Below are positions 35,223 through 43,944 of a stretch of DNA of 64,000 nucleotides, piece by piece. Numbering within the stretch: position 1 is the stretch's first letter; each line of letters opens with the position of its first letter. Origin of the DNA: UBA5543 sp964464965. GTDB lineage: Bacteria; Bacteroidota; Bacteroidia; Chitinophagales; Chitinophagaceae. The notes under the pieces were generated by a model that was not told the origin of the DNA, searched no databases, and saw nothing but the letters and a program-made list of their open reading frames with translations. Location of the stretch: positions 434,001 through 498,000 of the forward strand of contig CAYXHM010000002.1 in the NCBI GenBank assembly GCA_964464965.1, in the 5' to 3' direction. Made by a program: the position numbers and the translations under genes.

Positions 35223-35849
35223 ATGAAAAAGGTGATGCAAATGATTCCAATTATTGCTGTGGCATTGACCACTACAATTTTGTCTTGTAAAAAAGCCGGA
35301 ACCGGGCCCATAGGTCCCCAGGGAGAACAAGGATTGCAGGGACAACAGGGAGCAGATGGTAAAGATGGCACTGATGGCAGTAAAGGTGATAAGGGTGATG
35401 CCGGAACTGCTAATGTTATTTATTCTGATTGGATGAATACAAGTTTGTGGATAGCATCCACAACATCTACAGGTGTGGGTAAAAAAACCTACTATTTTGA
35501 CATTTCTGTCCCCAAACTATCGGAAGAGATTCTTGATAAAGGGACAGTATTAGTCTATGCAAAATTCCTGGCTGATCCAGATAGTACCGGGATTATTAAA
35601 GCCTTACCAAGTGTCTATTATAACCTGGGAGGCACCAGTGCAGAATACCGCTTCCAATATGGGTTATTTATTAACCGGATAAGAATAGTATGTGACATAT
35701 TACCAAATGGGTCACCCTCTACCAGCAACCAGGTGCGTTATGTGATAATACCAGGAGGTGTATCAACAGAACTTGTAGCAAAACCTCAATACACCACACT
35801 GCTTGAAGAGTATAATATCCCCAAAATGGGCAGTAACATACAACCGTAA
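35223..35849 (+). CDS. Collagen-like repeat lipoprotein
   Basis: 208 residues. A lipobox-like TTTILSCKKAG places the mature protein on a membrane. Immediately after the cysteine come about 12 Gly-X-Y triplets (GTGPIGPQGEQG and on), enough for a short triple helix, and then a globular domain of about 145 residues with no family I can name. Similar lipoproteins with a collagen-like stalk are common in Bacteroidota and may hold a C-terminal domain off the surface as a trimer. The globular domain is rich in beta strands. Not obviously part of an operon. Confidence 0.85.
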   Translation: MKKVMQMIPIIAVALTTTILSCKKAGTGPIGPQGEQGLQGQQGADGKDGTDGSKGDKGDAGTANVIYSDWMNTSLWIASTTSTGVGKKTYYFDISVPKLSEEILDKGTVLVYAKFLADPDSTGIIKALPSVYYNLGGTSAEYRFQYGLFINRIRIVCDILPNGSPSTSNQVRYVIIPGGVSTELVAKPQYTTLLEEYNIPKMGSNIQP

Positions 35850-35853
35850 CACT

Positions 35854-35888
35854 AAAAGAAACGACCCGGTACCGGGTCGTTTTCTTTT
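35854..35888. terminator. Bidirectional terminator with perfect palindromic core
   Basis: A 24-base perfect palindrome (AAACGACCCGGT and its complement) at 35859-35882, with A and T runs on the outside, between the convergent lipoprotein and asnS genes. Confidence 0.75.
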
Positions 35889-35889
35889 A

Positions 35890-37323
35890 TTAAAATTCTG
35901 CGTTCTTTGGCGTACGTGGAAATGGTATTACATCCCGTATATTGGTCATACCGGTAACGAAGAGCACCATACGCTCGAAGCCGAGCCCAAAGCCCGAGTG
36001 CGGCACGGTACCGAAACGGCGGGTATCTAAAAACCAGCTCATCTCCTCTACAGGTATGTGCATCTCGCGCATACGCTGTTCCAGCATATCCAGCCTCTCC
36101 TCGCGCTGAGAGCCGCCCACTATTTCTCCAATGCCCGGTGCCAGTATATCCATAGCTGCTACGGTTTTGCCATCGTCGTTCATACGCATGTAGAATGACT
36201 TTATATCCTTGGGATAGTTGGTAACTACCACTGGTTTTTTAAAATGTTTTTCTACCAGGTAGCGCTCATGTTCACTCTGCATATCAATACCCCACTTCAC
36301 CTCGTACTGGAATTTCTTTTTCTTGTAATGCGGCGATTGCAGCAGTATATCTATTGCTTCTGTATAAGTGATGCGCTCAAACTTGTTGTTCAATACAAAC
36401 TCCAGTTTTTCAACAAGGCCCATTTCGTTGCGCTCGTTCTGCGGCTTTTGCTTTTCTTCTTCCAGCAGCCTGCTGGCAAGGAAGTTCAGGTCGTCGCGGT
36501 TATTATCCAGCGCGTACTGTATCAGGTATTTCAGCAGTTCTTCTGCCAGGTCGGCGTTGTCATTGATATCGGCAAACGCAACCTCGGGTTCTATCATCCA
36601 GAACTCTGCCAGGTGGCGGGCTGTGTTAGAATTTTCTGCACGGAAGGTAGGCCCGAAAGTATATATTTCGCTCAGTGCTGTAGCACCCAGTTCCCCTTCC
36701 AGTTGCCCGCTCACTGTCAGGTTGGTAGATCGGCCAAAGAAGTCTTCTTCAAAATCTACCGTACCATCCTCTTTGCGGGGCGTTTTATCAAAAGGCAGGG
36801 TTGTTACCCTGAACATTTCGCCTGCACCTTCGGCATCGCTGGCAGTAATGATAGGTGTATGCAGGTAAACGAAACCACGCTCATTAAAAAACTTATGTAT
36901 AGCAAAGGCTAAAGAGTGACGTACGCGAAATACTGCGCCGAAAGTATTAGTACGGAAACGCAGGTGCGCTATCTCGCGCAGGTACTCCAGGCTGGGCCTG
37001 TTCTTCAGTTGCAATGGGTATTTCTCAGGGTCGCAGGCGCCATATAGCTCTACAGTGTCAGCTTTTACTTCCACTGTTTGGCCCTTACCCTGCGATGCTA
37101 CAACGGTACCGCTGATGTTTAAAGCAGCTCCGGTAGTAATGTTTTTCAGCAATTGCCCGTCCAGGTTATTAAAGTCAACCACTACCTGTATGTTATCAAT
37201 ACAGGAGCCATCATTCATGGCTATAAACTGGTTGTTGCGAAAGGAACGTACCCAGCCTTTTACAACAACAGCATAATCTGTTTTACCGCTCTGTAATATT
37301 TCTTTAATTTTTGTGCGTTTCAT
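35890..37323 (-). CDS. asnS: Asparaginyl-tRNA synthetase
   Basis: 477 residues. Class II synthetase: an OB-fold anticodon-binding domain (about 15-110, VKGWVRSFRNNQFIAMNDG), motif 2 in FRAENSNTARHLAEFWMIEPE, and motif 3 in SGFGLGFERMVLFVTG near the C terminus. It charges tRNA-Asn with asparagine. The length and residues fit AsnRS rather than AspRS. It is followed downstream by the convergent terminator and preceded by the TauE/SafE-type gene on the same strand with a 37-base gap. Confidence 0.96.
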   Translation of the reverse strand: MKRTKIKEILQSGKTDYAVVVKGWVRSFRNNQFIAMNDGSCIDNIQVVVDFNNLDGQLLKNITTGAALNISGTVVASQGKGQTVEVKADTVELYGACDPEKYPLQLKNRPSLEYLREIAHLRFRTNTFGAVFRVRHSLAFAIHKFFNERGFVYLHTPIITASDAEGAGEMFRVTTLPFDKTPRKEDGTVDFEEDFFGRSTNLTVSGQLEGELGATALSEIYTFGPTFRAENSNTARHLAEFWMIEPEVAFADINDNADLAEELLKYLIQYALDNNRDDLNFLASRLLEEEKQKPQNERNEMGLVEKLEFVLNNKFERITYTEAIDILLQSPHYKKKKFQYEVKWGIDMQSEHERYLVEKHFKKPVVVTNYPKDIKSFYMRMNDDGKTVAAMDILAPGIGEIVGGSQREERLDMLEQRMREMHIPVEEMSWFLDTRRFGTVPHSGFGLGFERMVLFVTGMTNIRDVIPFPRTPKNAEF

Positions 37324-37360
37324 ATACCTGCACCATGTGTCTTTTGCAACACAGGCTTTA

Positions 37361-37732
37361 TTATTTGTCGAAAAATAAATATTTTATCGCTACCACGATC
37401 ATAAATATGGCGAATACCTTTTTTATGACATTGGTGCTCATGTCAAGCGCTACCTTGCTACCCAGGAAACCCCCTATAACAAACGTGAGCGCCAGCATCA
37501 GGGCGAGCTTCCAATTTACCTCGCCTTCTTTATAATAGTTAAAAGCACCTATGAAAGCTACGGGCAGGCTGAGCATAGCCAGCGACGTACCCTGCGCCAT
37601 TTTTTGAGACAGACCGAATATCATAACCAGTGCGGGCACTATAATAATGCCCCCACCTATGCCTACCAGGCTCGACATAAAACCTGCAATGAGGCCTATG
37701 GCCAGTATGCCTAAAATGTACCCAGTGCTCAT
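37361..37732 (-). CDS. Half-size TauE/SafE-family permease
   Basis: 123 residues with about four membrane segments. It shows the repeat signature GIGGGIIIVPALVMIFGLS early (about 24-42) and GAFNYYKEGEVNWKLALML later. TSUP proteins (sulfite, sulfonate exporters) are usually about 240-260 residues with two such halves; this one has one, so it probably works as a dimer. There is no frameshift visible around it: the next frames do not continue the family. It lies 12 bases before the ppa gene start on the same strand. Confidence 0.85.
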   Translation of the reverse strand: MSTGYILGILAIGLIAGFMSSLVGIGGGIIIVPALVMIFGLSQKMAQGTSLAMLSLPVAFIGAFNYYKEGEVNWKLALMLALTFVIGGFLGSKVALDMSTNVIKKVFAIFMIVVAIKYLFFDK

Positions 37733-37744
37733 AACTATTTCGTT

Positions 37745-38308
37745 TTAGTTGCTTACAACCTGTTCATCTGCACGCACGCCAAACTTAGCATTGTAGTCAT
37801 TTATACTGTGCATGAGTATTTTTTTAGCTAAACGCTGCCCTTCAAATTCCTCAATCTTCACCACTTTATTCTCCAGCTTCTTGTATTCTTCAAAAAAGTG
37901 ACGCAGTTCATTTATGAAATGTGAAGGTAATTCACTTATATCATTAATATGTGCTACACTCATATCGTTGGCGCATACAGCTATCAGCTTATCGTCAGCT
38001 TCGCCCTGATCCAGCATACGCATTACGCCTATTATCTTAGCCTCCACCAGGGTCATAGGGTGCATGGTTATCTGTGAAAGTACCAATATATCCAGCGGGT
38101 CTTTATCGTCGCAGTAGGTACGTGGTATAAAACCATAGTTTGCGGGGTAATACACCGAAGAGTACAGTACACGGTCAAGTTTCAGCATGCCGGTATCTTT
38201 ATCTAATTCATATTTTGCCCGAGAACCTTTGGGTATTTCTATTACAGCAGTCACACTTTCGGGCACATTGTCGCCATAACTCACTGAATGCCAGGGATTA
38301 AAATTCAT
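37745..38308 (-). CDS. ppa: Inorganic pyrophosphatase
   Basis: 187 residues, family I. Acidic metal-binding motif DDKDPLDILVLSQ (about 69-81), preceded by the substrate-binding IEIPKGSRAKYELDKDTG and YYPANYGFIP. It splits pyrophosphate to phosphate and drives biosynthetic reactions in the cytoplasm. It precedes the permease by 12 bases and is likely the first gene of this little unit. A TACCTTTG element on its strand lies at 38329-38336. Confidence 0.95.
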   Translation of the reverse strand: MNFNPWHSVSYGDNVPESVTAVIEIPKGSRAKYELDKDTGMLKLDRVLYSSVYYPANYGFIPRTYCDDKDPLDILVLSQITMHPMTLVEAKIIGVMRMLDQGEADDKLIAVCANDMSVAHINDISELPSHFINELRHFFEEYKKLENKVVKIEEFEGQRLAKKILMHSINDYNAKFGVRADEQVVSN

Positions 38309-38328
38309 GTAGTCTCAAATTTAAAGTG

Positions 38329-38336
38329 CAAAGGTA
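38329..38336 (-). promoter_or_regulatory. Candidate -7 element for ppa
   Basis: TACCTTTG on the minus strand, 20 bases before the ppa ATG. No consensus TTTG at -33. Confidence 0.4.
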
Positions 38337-38492
38337 AATGTTAAAAATCAGTAAAGAGGCTAACAGTACTTAATAAAAAACAATACCTTGGTAAACTTTT
38401 CGTTGCATATAGGGGTTTAGAAGCTGTAAGAAGTCAATATGTCACGTACTTGTAACTCTCTATTAAGTTTATGAGAAAATTTGCAGGTGCCC

Positions 38493-38523
38493 GTTGGTTT
38501 TTTAAAGTGACCGTATATCTTTG
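38493..38523 (+). promoter_or_regulatory. Promoter of the exbB-exbD-exbD-tonB operon
   Basis: GTTG at 38493-38496, a 19-base spacer and TATCTTTG at 38516-38523. It lies 66 bases before the exbB ATG in the 281-base gap shared with the divergent ppa gene. Confidence 0.6.
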
Positions 38524-38589
38524 CAACCACTCGATATTATATTGTATAAATTAGTAAACTAAACTAAAAACTAATAAAAATCCAGAATT

Positions 38590-39423
38590 ATGGCAGAAGT
38601 AAAATCAGCCGCTAAGACACAAGGGTCAAGTGCAGGTAAACCAAAGGCTTCCAGTGATTTATTGAAGAACTTCCTGGTTATTGTAGTAATGATTGCAATT
38701 GCGGAGGTCATCTTCCACATGTTTTTTGGTAGTGCCGCCAACTTTAGGGACGAAGAAAAGCACGTACCGGCCAACCTGTTAGGTACCATGTACCTGGGCG
38801 GATGGGTTGTACCTATACTTATGTCAACATTTCTTGTGCTGATATTCTTCGTTTTTGAGCGTGCAATGACAGTGTTTAAAGCAAAAGGTAAAGTAAACGC
38901 TACTGAATTTGTACGTAAAGTACAATATCACCTGGCTAACAAAAATATAGATGCGGCTATGGCTGAGTGCGATAAGCAGGCAGGTAGCGTGGGTAACGTA
39001 ATGCGTGCCGGCCTTATCAAATACCGCGAAATGATAGACAACAGGGAGCTGGAAACCGAGCAGAAAATTGCCAGCATCCAGAAAGAAATAGAAGAAGCAA
39101 CTGCGCTGGAAATGCCGGTAATGGAGAAAAACATGGTGTTCTTATCTACTATCGCATCTGTAGCTACGCTTATAGGTCTGTTTGGTACGGTATTGGGTAT
39201 GATTCGTGCGTTCGATGCGATGTCAACCGGTGGTGCACCTGATAGCGCTGCGCTGGCAGCCGGTATATCTGAGGCACTGGTCAACACTGCACTGGGTATC
39301 GGTACATCTGCAATAGCAATTATCGCTTACAACTTCTATACAACTATCATTGATAATATCACTTTTGGTATTAACGAAAGCGGGTTTACGTTGACACAAA
39401 ACTTTTACGCTAACTATAAATAA
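38590..39423 (+). CDS. exbB: ExbB/TolQ/MotA-type proton channel subunit
   Basis: 277 residues. Membrane segments lie near 32-52 and 74-95, and a pair near the C terminus in the core GLFGTVLGMIRAFDAM and LVNTALGIGTSAIAIIAYNFY. The first segment is an extra one compared with E. coli ExbB, as common in Bacteroidota. It forms the inner-membrane pentamer that converts proton flow into movement of TonB. The next gene encodes ExbD with an 88-base gap. Operon order exbB-exbD-exbD-tonB supports the assignment. Confidence 0.93.
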   Translation: MAEVKSAAKTQGSSAGKPKASSDLLKNFLVIVVMIAIAEVIFHMFFGSAANFRDEEKHVPANLLGTMYLGGWVVPILMSTFLVLIFFVFERAMTVFKAKGKVNATEFVRKVQYHLANKNIDAAMAECDKQAGSVGNVMRAGLIKYREMIDNRELETEQKIASIQKEIEEATALEMPVMEKNMVFLSTIASVATLIGLFGTVLGMIRAFDAMSTGGAPDSAALAAGISEALVNTALGIGTSAIAIIAYNFYTTIIDNITFGINESGFTLTQNFYANYK

Positions 39424-39511
39424 TAGTTCAGCGTAAAATTTTTTTGTATCGGGTTGTGGAATATTGCCGCATCCGGATCTTATTTAATTGAACCGTATAG
39501 AAATATAACAG

Positions 39512-40174
39512 ATGGCAAACCATTCAATGCCAAAGAAGAGTACCAACGTAGATATGACCGCCATGTGCGACGTGGCGTTTCTATTGTTGACATTCTTCAT
39601 GCTGGCAACACAATTCAGGCCAGATGAGCCGGTTACAGTAACTACGCCGAATTCTATTTCGGAAATACCGTTGCCGGATGCAGATATCATGCTGATAACT
39701 GTTGACCCCGATGGGCGCATATTTTTCTCTATAGACAACCAGAAGGTACGTGAAGACCTGATAAGCAAGCTGGATGAGCAAAAAGGCCTGAACCTGACGG
39801 CTGATGAGAAAAAGAAATTCGCTATCGGCGCTTCCGTAGGTGTACCTTTCAGTCAACTGAAAAGCTACCTGGCCGCTGCACCGGATGTGCAGGAAAAAAT
39901 GGATAAAGAAGCCCCCGGCATACCGGTTGATACTATTGTAACATCAGAAAGGAATGAACTGGCGCTTTGGATAAAAGAGGCCAGGTATTCAAACCCTAAA
40001 CTGAGGATTACGATCAAAGCAGATGGTAAAGCGTCTTATCCTGATATAAAAAAGGTGATAGGAACGCTTGAAGGCTGGAAGATATTCAAATTCAACCTGA
40101 TAACAGGCTTGAAGGCGGTACCTCCGGGCACGGCTGCGTATGAGGAAGTAATGGGTGGTATGAAGGCGAAGTAA
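39512..40174 (+). CDS. exbD: ExbD/TolR-type subunit, first copy
   Basis: 220 residues, longer than the usual 130-150. A short N terminus leads to the membrane helix MCDVAFLLLTFFMLATQF with the proton-path aspartate, then a periplasmic domain (VTITVDPDGRIFFSI-like core, and a late KADGKASYPDIKKVIGTLE). Between them is an insertion of about 70 residues with a helix-rich ending (around FAIGASVGVPFSQLKSYLAAA and IPVDTIVTSERNELALWI). It pairs with the following second ExbD and ExbB. Confidence 0.9.
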   Translation: MANHSMPKKSTNVDMTAMCDVAFLLLTFFMLATQFRPDEPVTVTTPNSISEIPLPDADIMLITVDPDGRIFFSIDNQKVREDLISKLDEQKGLNLTADEKKKFAIGASVGVPFSQLKSYLAAAPDVQEKMDKEAPGIPVDTIVTSERNELALWIKEARYSNPKLRITIKADGKASYPDIKKVIGTLEGWKIFKFNLITGLKAVPPGTAAYEEVMGGMKAK

Positions 40175-40211
40175 AAATTATTGTACATTTTAATAATAAA
40201 AGCTTAGTTCC

Positions 40212-40805
40212 ATGGCAGAAATGGAGGTCGCCGATAAGGGCGGTAAGAAAGGCCCGGGGGTCAAGAAAGGTAAGAAGCTATCTACGCGTGTAGATTTAAC
40301 TCCCATGGTGGATTTGGGTTTTTTGTTGATCACATTCTTTATGATGACGACAACACTGAACAAACCAAAGACCATGGAGATAAATATGCCCTATAAGGAT
40401 GAGCTGATACAGGAGGAGGATGAAACCAAAATCAAAGAAAGCACTGCACTGACGGTATTACTGAGCAAAAAGCACAGGATATATTATTATGAGGGCATGG
40501 CGACAAACCCGGAAATGCCACCGGATGTAAAGGTTACTTCCTTCAAACAGCAGAAAGGCATACGCGATGTAATAATAGACAAGCAGAAAAAAGTAGCTGA
40601 CTTGAAACGTACCGGCGCTTTAGGCGAAAAAGACAAAACCACTGTCCTGATAAAGCCGGATACTAACAGTACCTATGAGGACCTGGTGAATATACTGGAT
40701 GAAATGGCTATAAACGATGTAAGGGTATATGCCATAGTGGATATTACAGATGTGGACAGGGAGTTTATATTGTTAACTGAGCAAGCTAACCCTAACGCAC
40801 AGTAA
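40212..40805 (+). CDS. exbD: ExbD/TolR-type subunit, second copy
   Basis: 197 residues. A very basic, glycine/lysine-rich start (about 12 lysines in the first 23 residues) precedes the membrane helix DLTPMVDLGFLLITFFMMTT, with its channel aspartate, then a periplasmic domain ending with TYEDLVNILDEMAINDVRVYAIVDI. It starts 36 bases after the first exbD gene. Two ExbD paralogs in one operon are usual in Bacteroidota and may form a hetero-dimer inside the ExbB ring. Confidence 0.9.
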   Translation: MAEMEVADKGGKKGPGVKKGKKLSTRVDLTPMVDLGFLLITFFMMTTTLNKPKTMEINMPYKDELIQEEDETKIKESTALTVLLSKKHRIYYYEGMATNPEMPPDVKVTSFKQQKGIRDVIIDKQKKVADLKRTGALGEKDKTTVLIKPDTNSTYEDLVNILDEMAINDVRVYAIVDITDVDREFILLTEQANPNAQ

Positions 40806-40859
40806 TGTGGTTATGGAAAAACACCTTTTCTGAGTCTTATTTAAATAAAAACATTAGCA

Positions 40860-41660
40860 ATGGATGTTAATAAAATATTGAACAGCGATTATCTCGATAT
40901 CCTTTTCGAGGGCCGTAATAAAACCTACGGTGCTTATGAGCTGCGCAAGAACTATCCCCGCCGGATGATGAGGTCGATGTTTGTCATCCTGGGCATAGGT
41001 GTTGCTGTAGCCGCTGCTGCTATAGTTTCTAATATGAAGCCGAAAGACGGGCCGAGGGAAGCTATAACAAAAGAAGTAGTGCTGGCTGAGCCACCACCGA
41101 TAGACCCTAATGAGCCACCACCACCGCCACCACCACCACCACCGCCGCCGGTGAAACCAACGGTGAAGTTTACACCACCGGTGATAGAAAAGGATGAAGA
41201 TGTTGCAGAAGAAGAGGCACCACCGGAACAGGAAGAACTGAAAGATGCCAGCGCCGGTTTGAAAGATATAGAAGGTGACCCCAATGCACTGGACCCGGGT
41301 ATAGTTGACCCAGGACCCGGTACAGGCGTGGTAGAGCAGAAAGCTCCTGAAGTATTTACATACGTTGAGCAAATGCCTGAGCCACCATACAACATCAACG
41401 AATACCTGGCAAAAAACATCAAATACCCGCCGGTTGCTAAAGAAAATGGCATATCAGGCCGTGTAGCTATCAACTTTGTGGTAAATGAAGATGGCAGTAT
41501 ATCAGGCGTAAAGGTAGTAGGTAACCGTACACTGGGCGGAGGCCTGGAAGATGAAGCCATGAGGGTGGTGAGAAGCCTGCCGGCATGGAAACCCGGTAAG
41601 CAAAACGGACGTGCAGTAAAAGTGTACTACACGCTGCCCGTAAACTTCAGGTTAGAGTAA
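40860..41660 (+). CDS. tonB: TonB family protein
   Basis: 266 residues. An N-terminal cytoplasmic region of about 40 residues (with the common Bacteroidota start DILFEGRNKTYGAYELRKNY), one membrane helix (MFVILGIGVAVAAAAIVSNM), a proline tract of about a dozen prolines around residues 84-96, an acidic middle and the C-terminal TonB domain with GRVAINFVVNEDGSISGVKVVG and LPAWKPGKQNGR. It spans the periplasm and contacts the TonB box of receptors such as the riboswitch-controlled one upstream. Ends the operon, followed by a terminator. Confidence 0.93.
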   Translation: MDVNKILNSDYLDILFEGRNKTYGAYELRKNYPRRMMRSMFVILGIGVAVAAAAIVSNMKPKDGPREAITKEVVLAEPPPIDPNEPPPPPPPPPPPPVKPTVKFTPPVIEKDEDVAEEEAPPEQEELKDASAGLKDIEGDPNALDPGIVDPGPGTGVVEQKAPEVFTYVEQMPEPPYNINEYLAKNIKYPPVAKENGISGRVAINFVVNEDGSISGVKVVGNRTLGGGLEDEAMRVVRSLPAWKPGKQNGRAVKVYYTLPVNFRLE

Positions 41661-41682
41661 TTTTGTAAAGGATTTTCATACT

Positions 41683-41714
41683 AAAAAGCTCCCGCGCAAA
41701 ACGGGAGTTTTTTT
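41683..41714 (+). terminator. Terminator of the exb-ton operon
   Basis: CTCCCG pairs with CGGGAG around a 7-base loop, flanked by an A run and a strong T run. One bulged G at 41688 interrupts the lower stem. Confidence 0.7.
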
Positions 41715-41753
41715 ATGCAATAATTATTCTTTTTAAAAGTTTTAAGAGACAAT

Positions 41754-41786
41754 GTTGTAGCGGGTGAATATAAGATATTACTTTTG
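41754..41786 (+). promoter_or_regulatory. Promoter of the OmpH/Skp-like gene
   Basis: GTTG at 41754-41757, a 21-base spacer and TACTTTTG at 41779-41786, 40 bases before the ATG. Confidence 0.55.
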
Positions 41787-41826
41787 CTGCCTACAATACA
41801 CACAATTTTTTTAATACAGGGTACAC

Positions 41827-42471
41827 ATGAAGAATTTAGCAGTAGTTTTAAGCGCATTGGCTTTAGTAGGTGTAATCATCTTGTTTGGCATGAAAATGTC
41901 TGAACAGAAGCCGGCAGCATCGTTACCAAAATCTGGTAAAGAGCAACTAACTGATACAAAAGGCAGGATAGCGTATGTAAACATAGACACGCTGGAAGCG
42001 CGATATGAATACCTGAAAAATAAAAAGACTGACTTTGAAGAACGTAAGAAGGGTATGGGGAGCGAACTGGAGCGTTCTCAGAAACAGTTTGAACAGGATT
42101 ACATATCTGCAGAGCGTAAGGCGCAGGCCGGTACTATGACACAGGCCGAATATGAAACAACAGCTAAAAGGCTGCAACAAATGAAGCAGAGCCTGGAAGC
42201 CCGCGAAGCAGCTCTTACTGAAAAACTGCTGAAAGAGCAGGACGAATTCAACAAAGATTTGCAAAACCGCCTGGATAAATTCCTGGCAGAATACAACAAA
42301 GACAAAAACTTTGATTATATACTTTCTTACAGCAAAGCCCTTGGCCTCATTATGCTGGCTAACGACCAACTGGATATTACAGAAGACGTAGTAGCGGGAA
42401 TGAACGAGCAGTATAAAAAAGAGGGCGGCAAAGAAGCCGCAGATAAAGGCACAAAGAAGAAAAATAAGTAG
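41827..42471 (+). CDS. OmpH/Skp family periplasmic chaperone-like protein
   Basis: 214 residues. One N-terminal membrane segment or signal anchor (LAVVLSALALVGVIILFGM) and a long coiled-coil core (about 55-165, many E/K/Q), then a compact ending with FDYILSYSKALGLIMLANDQLDIT, typical for the family. Skp-like chaperones hold unfolded outer membrane proteins in the periplasm. The C terminus is lysine-rich. It lies 27 bases before the amino acid permease start. Confidence 0.88.
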   Translation: MKNLAVVLSALALVGVIILFGMKMSEQKPAASLPKSGKEQLTDTKGRIAYVNIDTLEARYEYLKNKKTDFEERKKGMGSELERSQKQFEQDYISAERKAQAGTMTQAEYETTAKRLQQMKQSLEAREAALTEKLLKEQDEFNKDLQNRLDKFLAEYNKDKNFDYILSYSKALGLIMLANDQLDITEDVVAGMNEQYKKEGGKEAADKGTKKKNK

Positions 42472-42498
42472 TATTTTTCTAAGCAAAACTAGGTTGCT

Positions 42499-43944
42499 TT
42501 GGAAAATAAAGAAACATTTCACCGGTCTTTAAGCCTGCTGGATGCCACATTGCTGGTTATCGGCTCTATGATCGGATCCGGTATATTCATTGTAGGTGCA
42601 GACATGACCCGCAACGTAGGTAGTGCCGGATGGCTGATAGCTGTATGGGTCATAACCGGTATTATGACCATTACTGCAGCTGTAAGCTATGGAGAACTGA
42701 GTGGTATGTATCCCAAAGCGGGTGGGCAATATGTGTACCTGAGAGAAGCATACAATCCATTGGTAGGTTTCCTGTATGGATGGAGTTTTTTCTCGGTGAT
42801 ACAGACGGCTACTATTGCAGCAGTAGCAATAGCCTTCGCTAAATTTTCGGGTTACTTCTTTCCTGTACTCAACCTTACAAACGACAATATTCTATTTACA
42901 CTGGGGCCGGTAACAGTATATCCCGCGCATCTTTTAGCTATAGGTATTATTATATTACTTACGTATGTAAACTCGCGCGGCGTAAAAGAAGGTAAAACTA
43001 TACAACTGGTATTTACTTTCTCTAAAATGCTGGCGCTATTTGGCCTGGTTGTATTTGGTTTTATATTGGTTGACCACAGCTTCTTTGCAGAAAACTGGTC
43101 GAATGCATTTAATGCCGCACAAGACCTGGGTACGAAAGATGAAACCGGCAGGCTGATACCTTCGGGCTGGACAGCAATAGGTGGCCCGGCATTAATGGGT
43201 GCTATAGCGGCTGCAATGGTAGGCTCAGTTTTCAGCAGTGATGCATGGAACAATGTAACCTTCGTCGCAGGTGAAGTAAAAAACCCGCAACGGAACATCG
43301 GACTGAGTCTTTTCCTGGGCACATTTATTGTAACACTGCTGTACATAACTACCAACCTGATGTACCTGAACGTACTGCCGTTGGAACAGGTAGCCTTCCC
43401 TGAAGAAGACAGGCTGGCAGTGGCAGCAGCCAACCAGGTTTTTGGAGACAATGGTAAATTTGCCATAGCAGCGCTTATCATGATATCTACATTTGGTTGT
43501 AATAATGGCCTGATACTTGCAGGGGCACGTGTATATTATACCATGGCAAAAGATGGCCTGTTCTTTAATAAAGCAGGCAACCTGAATAAGAATGGCGTAC
43601 CGCAGTGGGCACTATGGGCGCAGTGTATAGTAGCATCTGCATTATGCCTCAGCGGCCGGTACGGAGACCTGCTGGACATGATATCTTTTGTAGTAGTGAT
43701 ATTTTATGTACTGACCATAGCAGGAATATTTATACTGCGTAAAAAGAAACCGGATGCAGAACGGCCTTACAAAGCATTTGGCTATCCACTGTTGCCGGCA
43801 TTGTATATTGTAATGGGTATTTCATTTTGCGTATTACTTATATGGTTCAAACCCGCTTTTACCTGGCCGGGATTCATTATTGTACTGATAGGCATACCCA
43901 TATATTATGCGCTGAAAAAGCGTGGAATAACGACTACTGAATGA
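42499..43944 (+). CDS. APC superfamily amino acid permease
   Basis: 481 residues with about twelve membrane segments. The N-terminal motif LLVIGSMIGSGIFIVGADM is the substrate-binding unwound helix of the family; VSYGELSGMYPKAGGQYVYL and SVFSSDAWNNVTFVAGEVKNPQRN follow. It imports or exchanges amino acids; the exact substrate is not determinable. The start is a TTG at 42499, the only one that keeps the usual short N terminus before the first helix; no ATG is near. Its stop overlaps the next gene's ATG in an ATGA. Confidence 0.87.
   Translation: MENKETFHRSLSLLDATLLVIGSMIGSGIFIVGADMTRNVGSAGWLIAVWVITGIMTITAAVSYGELSGMYPKAGGQYVYLREAYNPLVGFLYGWSFFSVIQTATIAAVAIAFAKFSGYFFPVLNLTNDNILFTLGPVTVYPAHLLAIGIIILLTYVNSRGVKEGKTIQLVFTFSKMLALFGLVVFGFILVDHSFFAENWSNAFNAAQDLGTKDETGRLIPSGWTAIGGPALMGAIAAAMVGSVFSSDAWNNVTFVAGEVKNPQRNIGLSLFLGTFIVTLLYITTNLMYLNVLPLEQVAFPEEDRLAVAAANQVFGDNGKFAIAALIMISTFGCNNGLILAGARVYYTMAKDGLFFNKAGNLNKNGVPQWALWAQCIVASALCLSGRYGDLLDMISFVVVIFYVLTIAGIFILRKKKPDAERPYKAFGYPLLPALYIVMGISFCVLLIWFKPAFTWPGFIIVLIGIPIYYALKKRGITTTE

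Noticed and set aside
36368..36868. Long serine-rich frame opposite asnS
   Set aside because: It is a shadow of asnS; the synthetase motifs are clear on the minus strand.
41100..41160. CCACC-type tandem tract that resembles a microsatellite
   Set aside because: It encodes the proline stretch of TonB in frame and is expected for that protein.
40952..41560. Long antisense frame rich in glycine and serine opposite tonB
   Set aside because: It is the mirror of the proline/valine-rich tonB coding region, with no start context and low-complexity composition.
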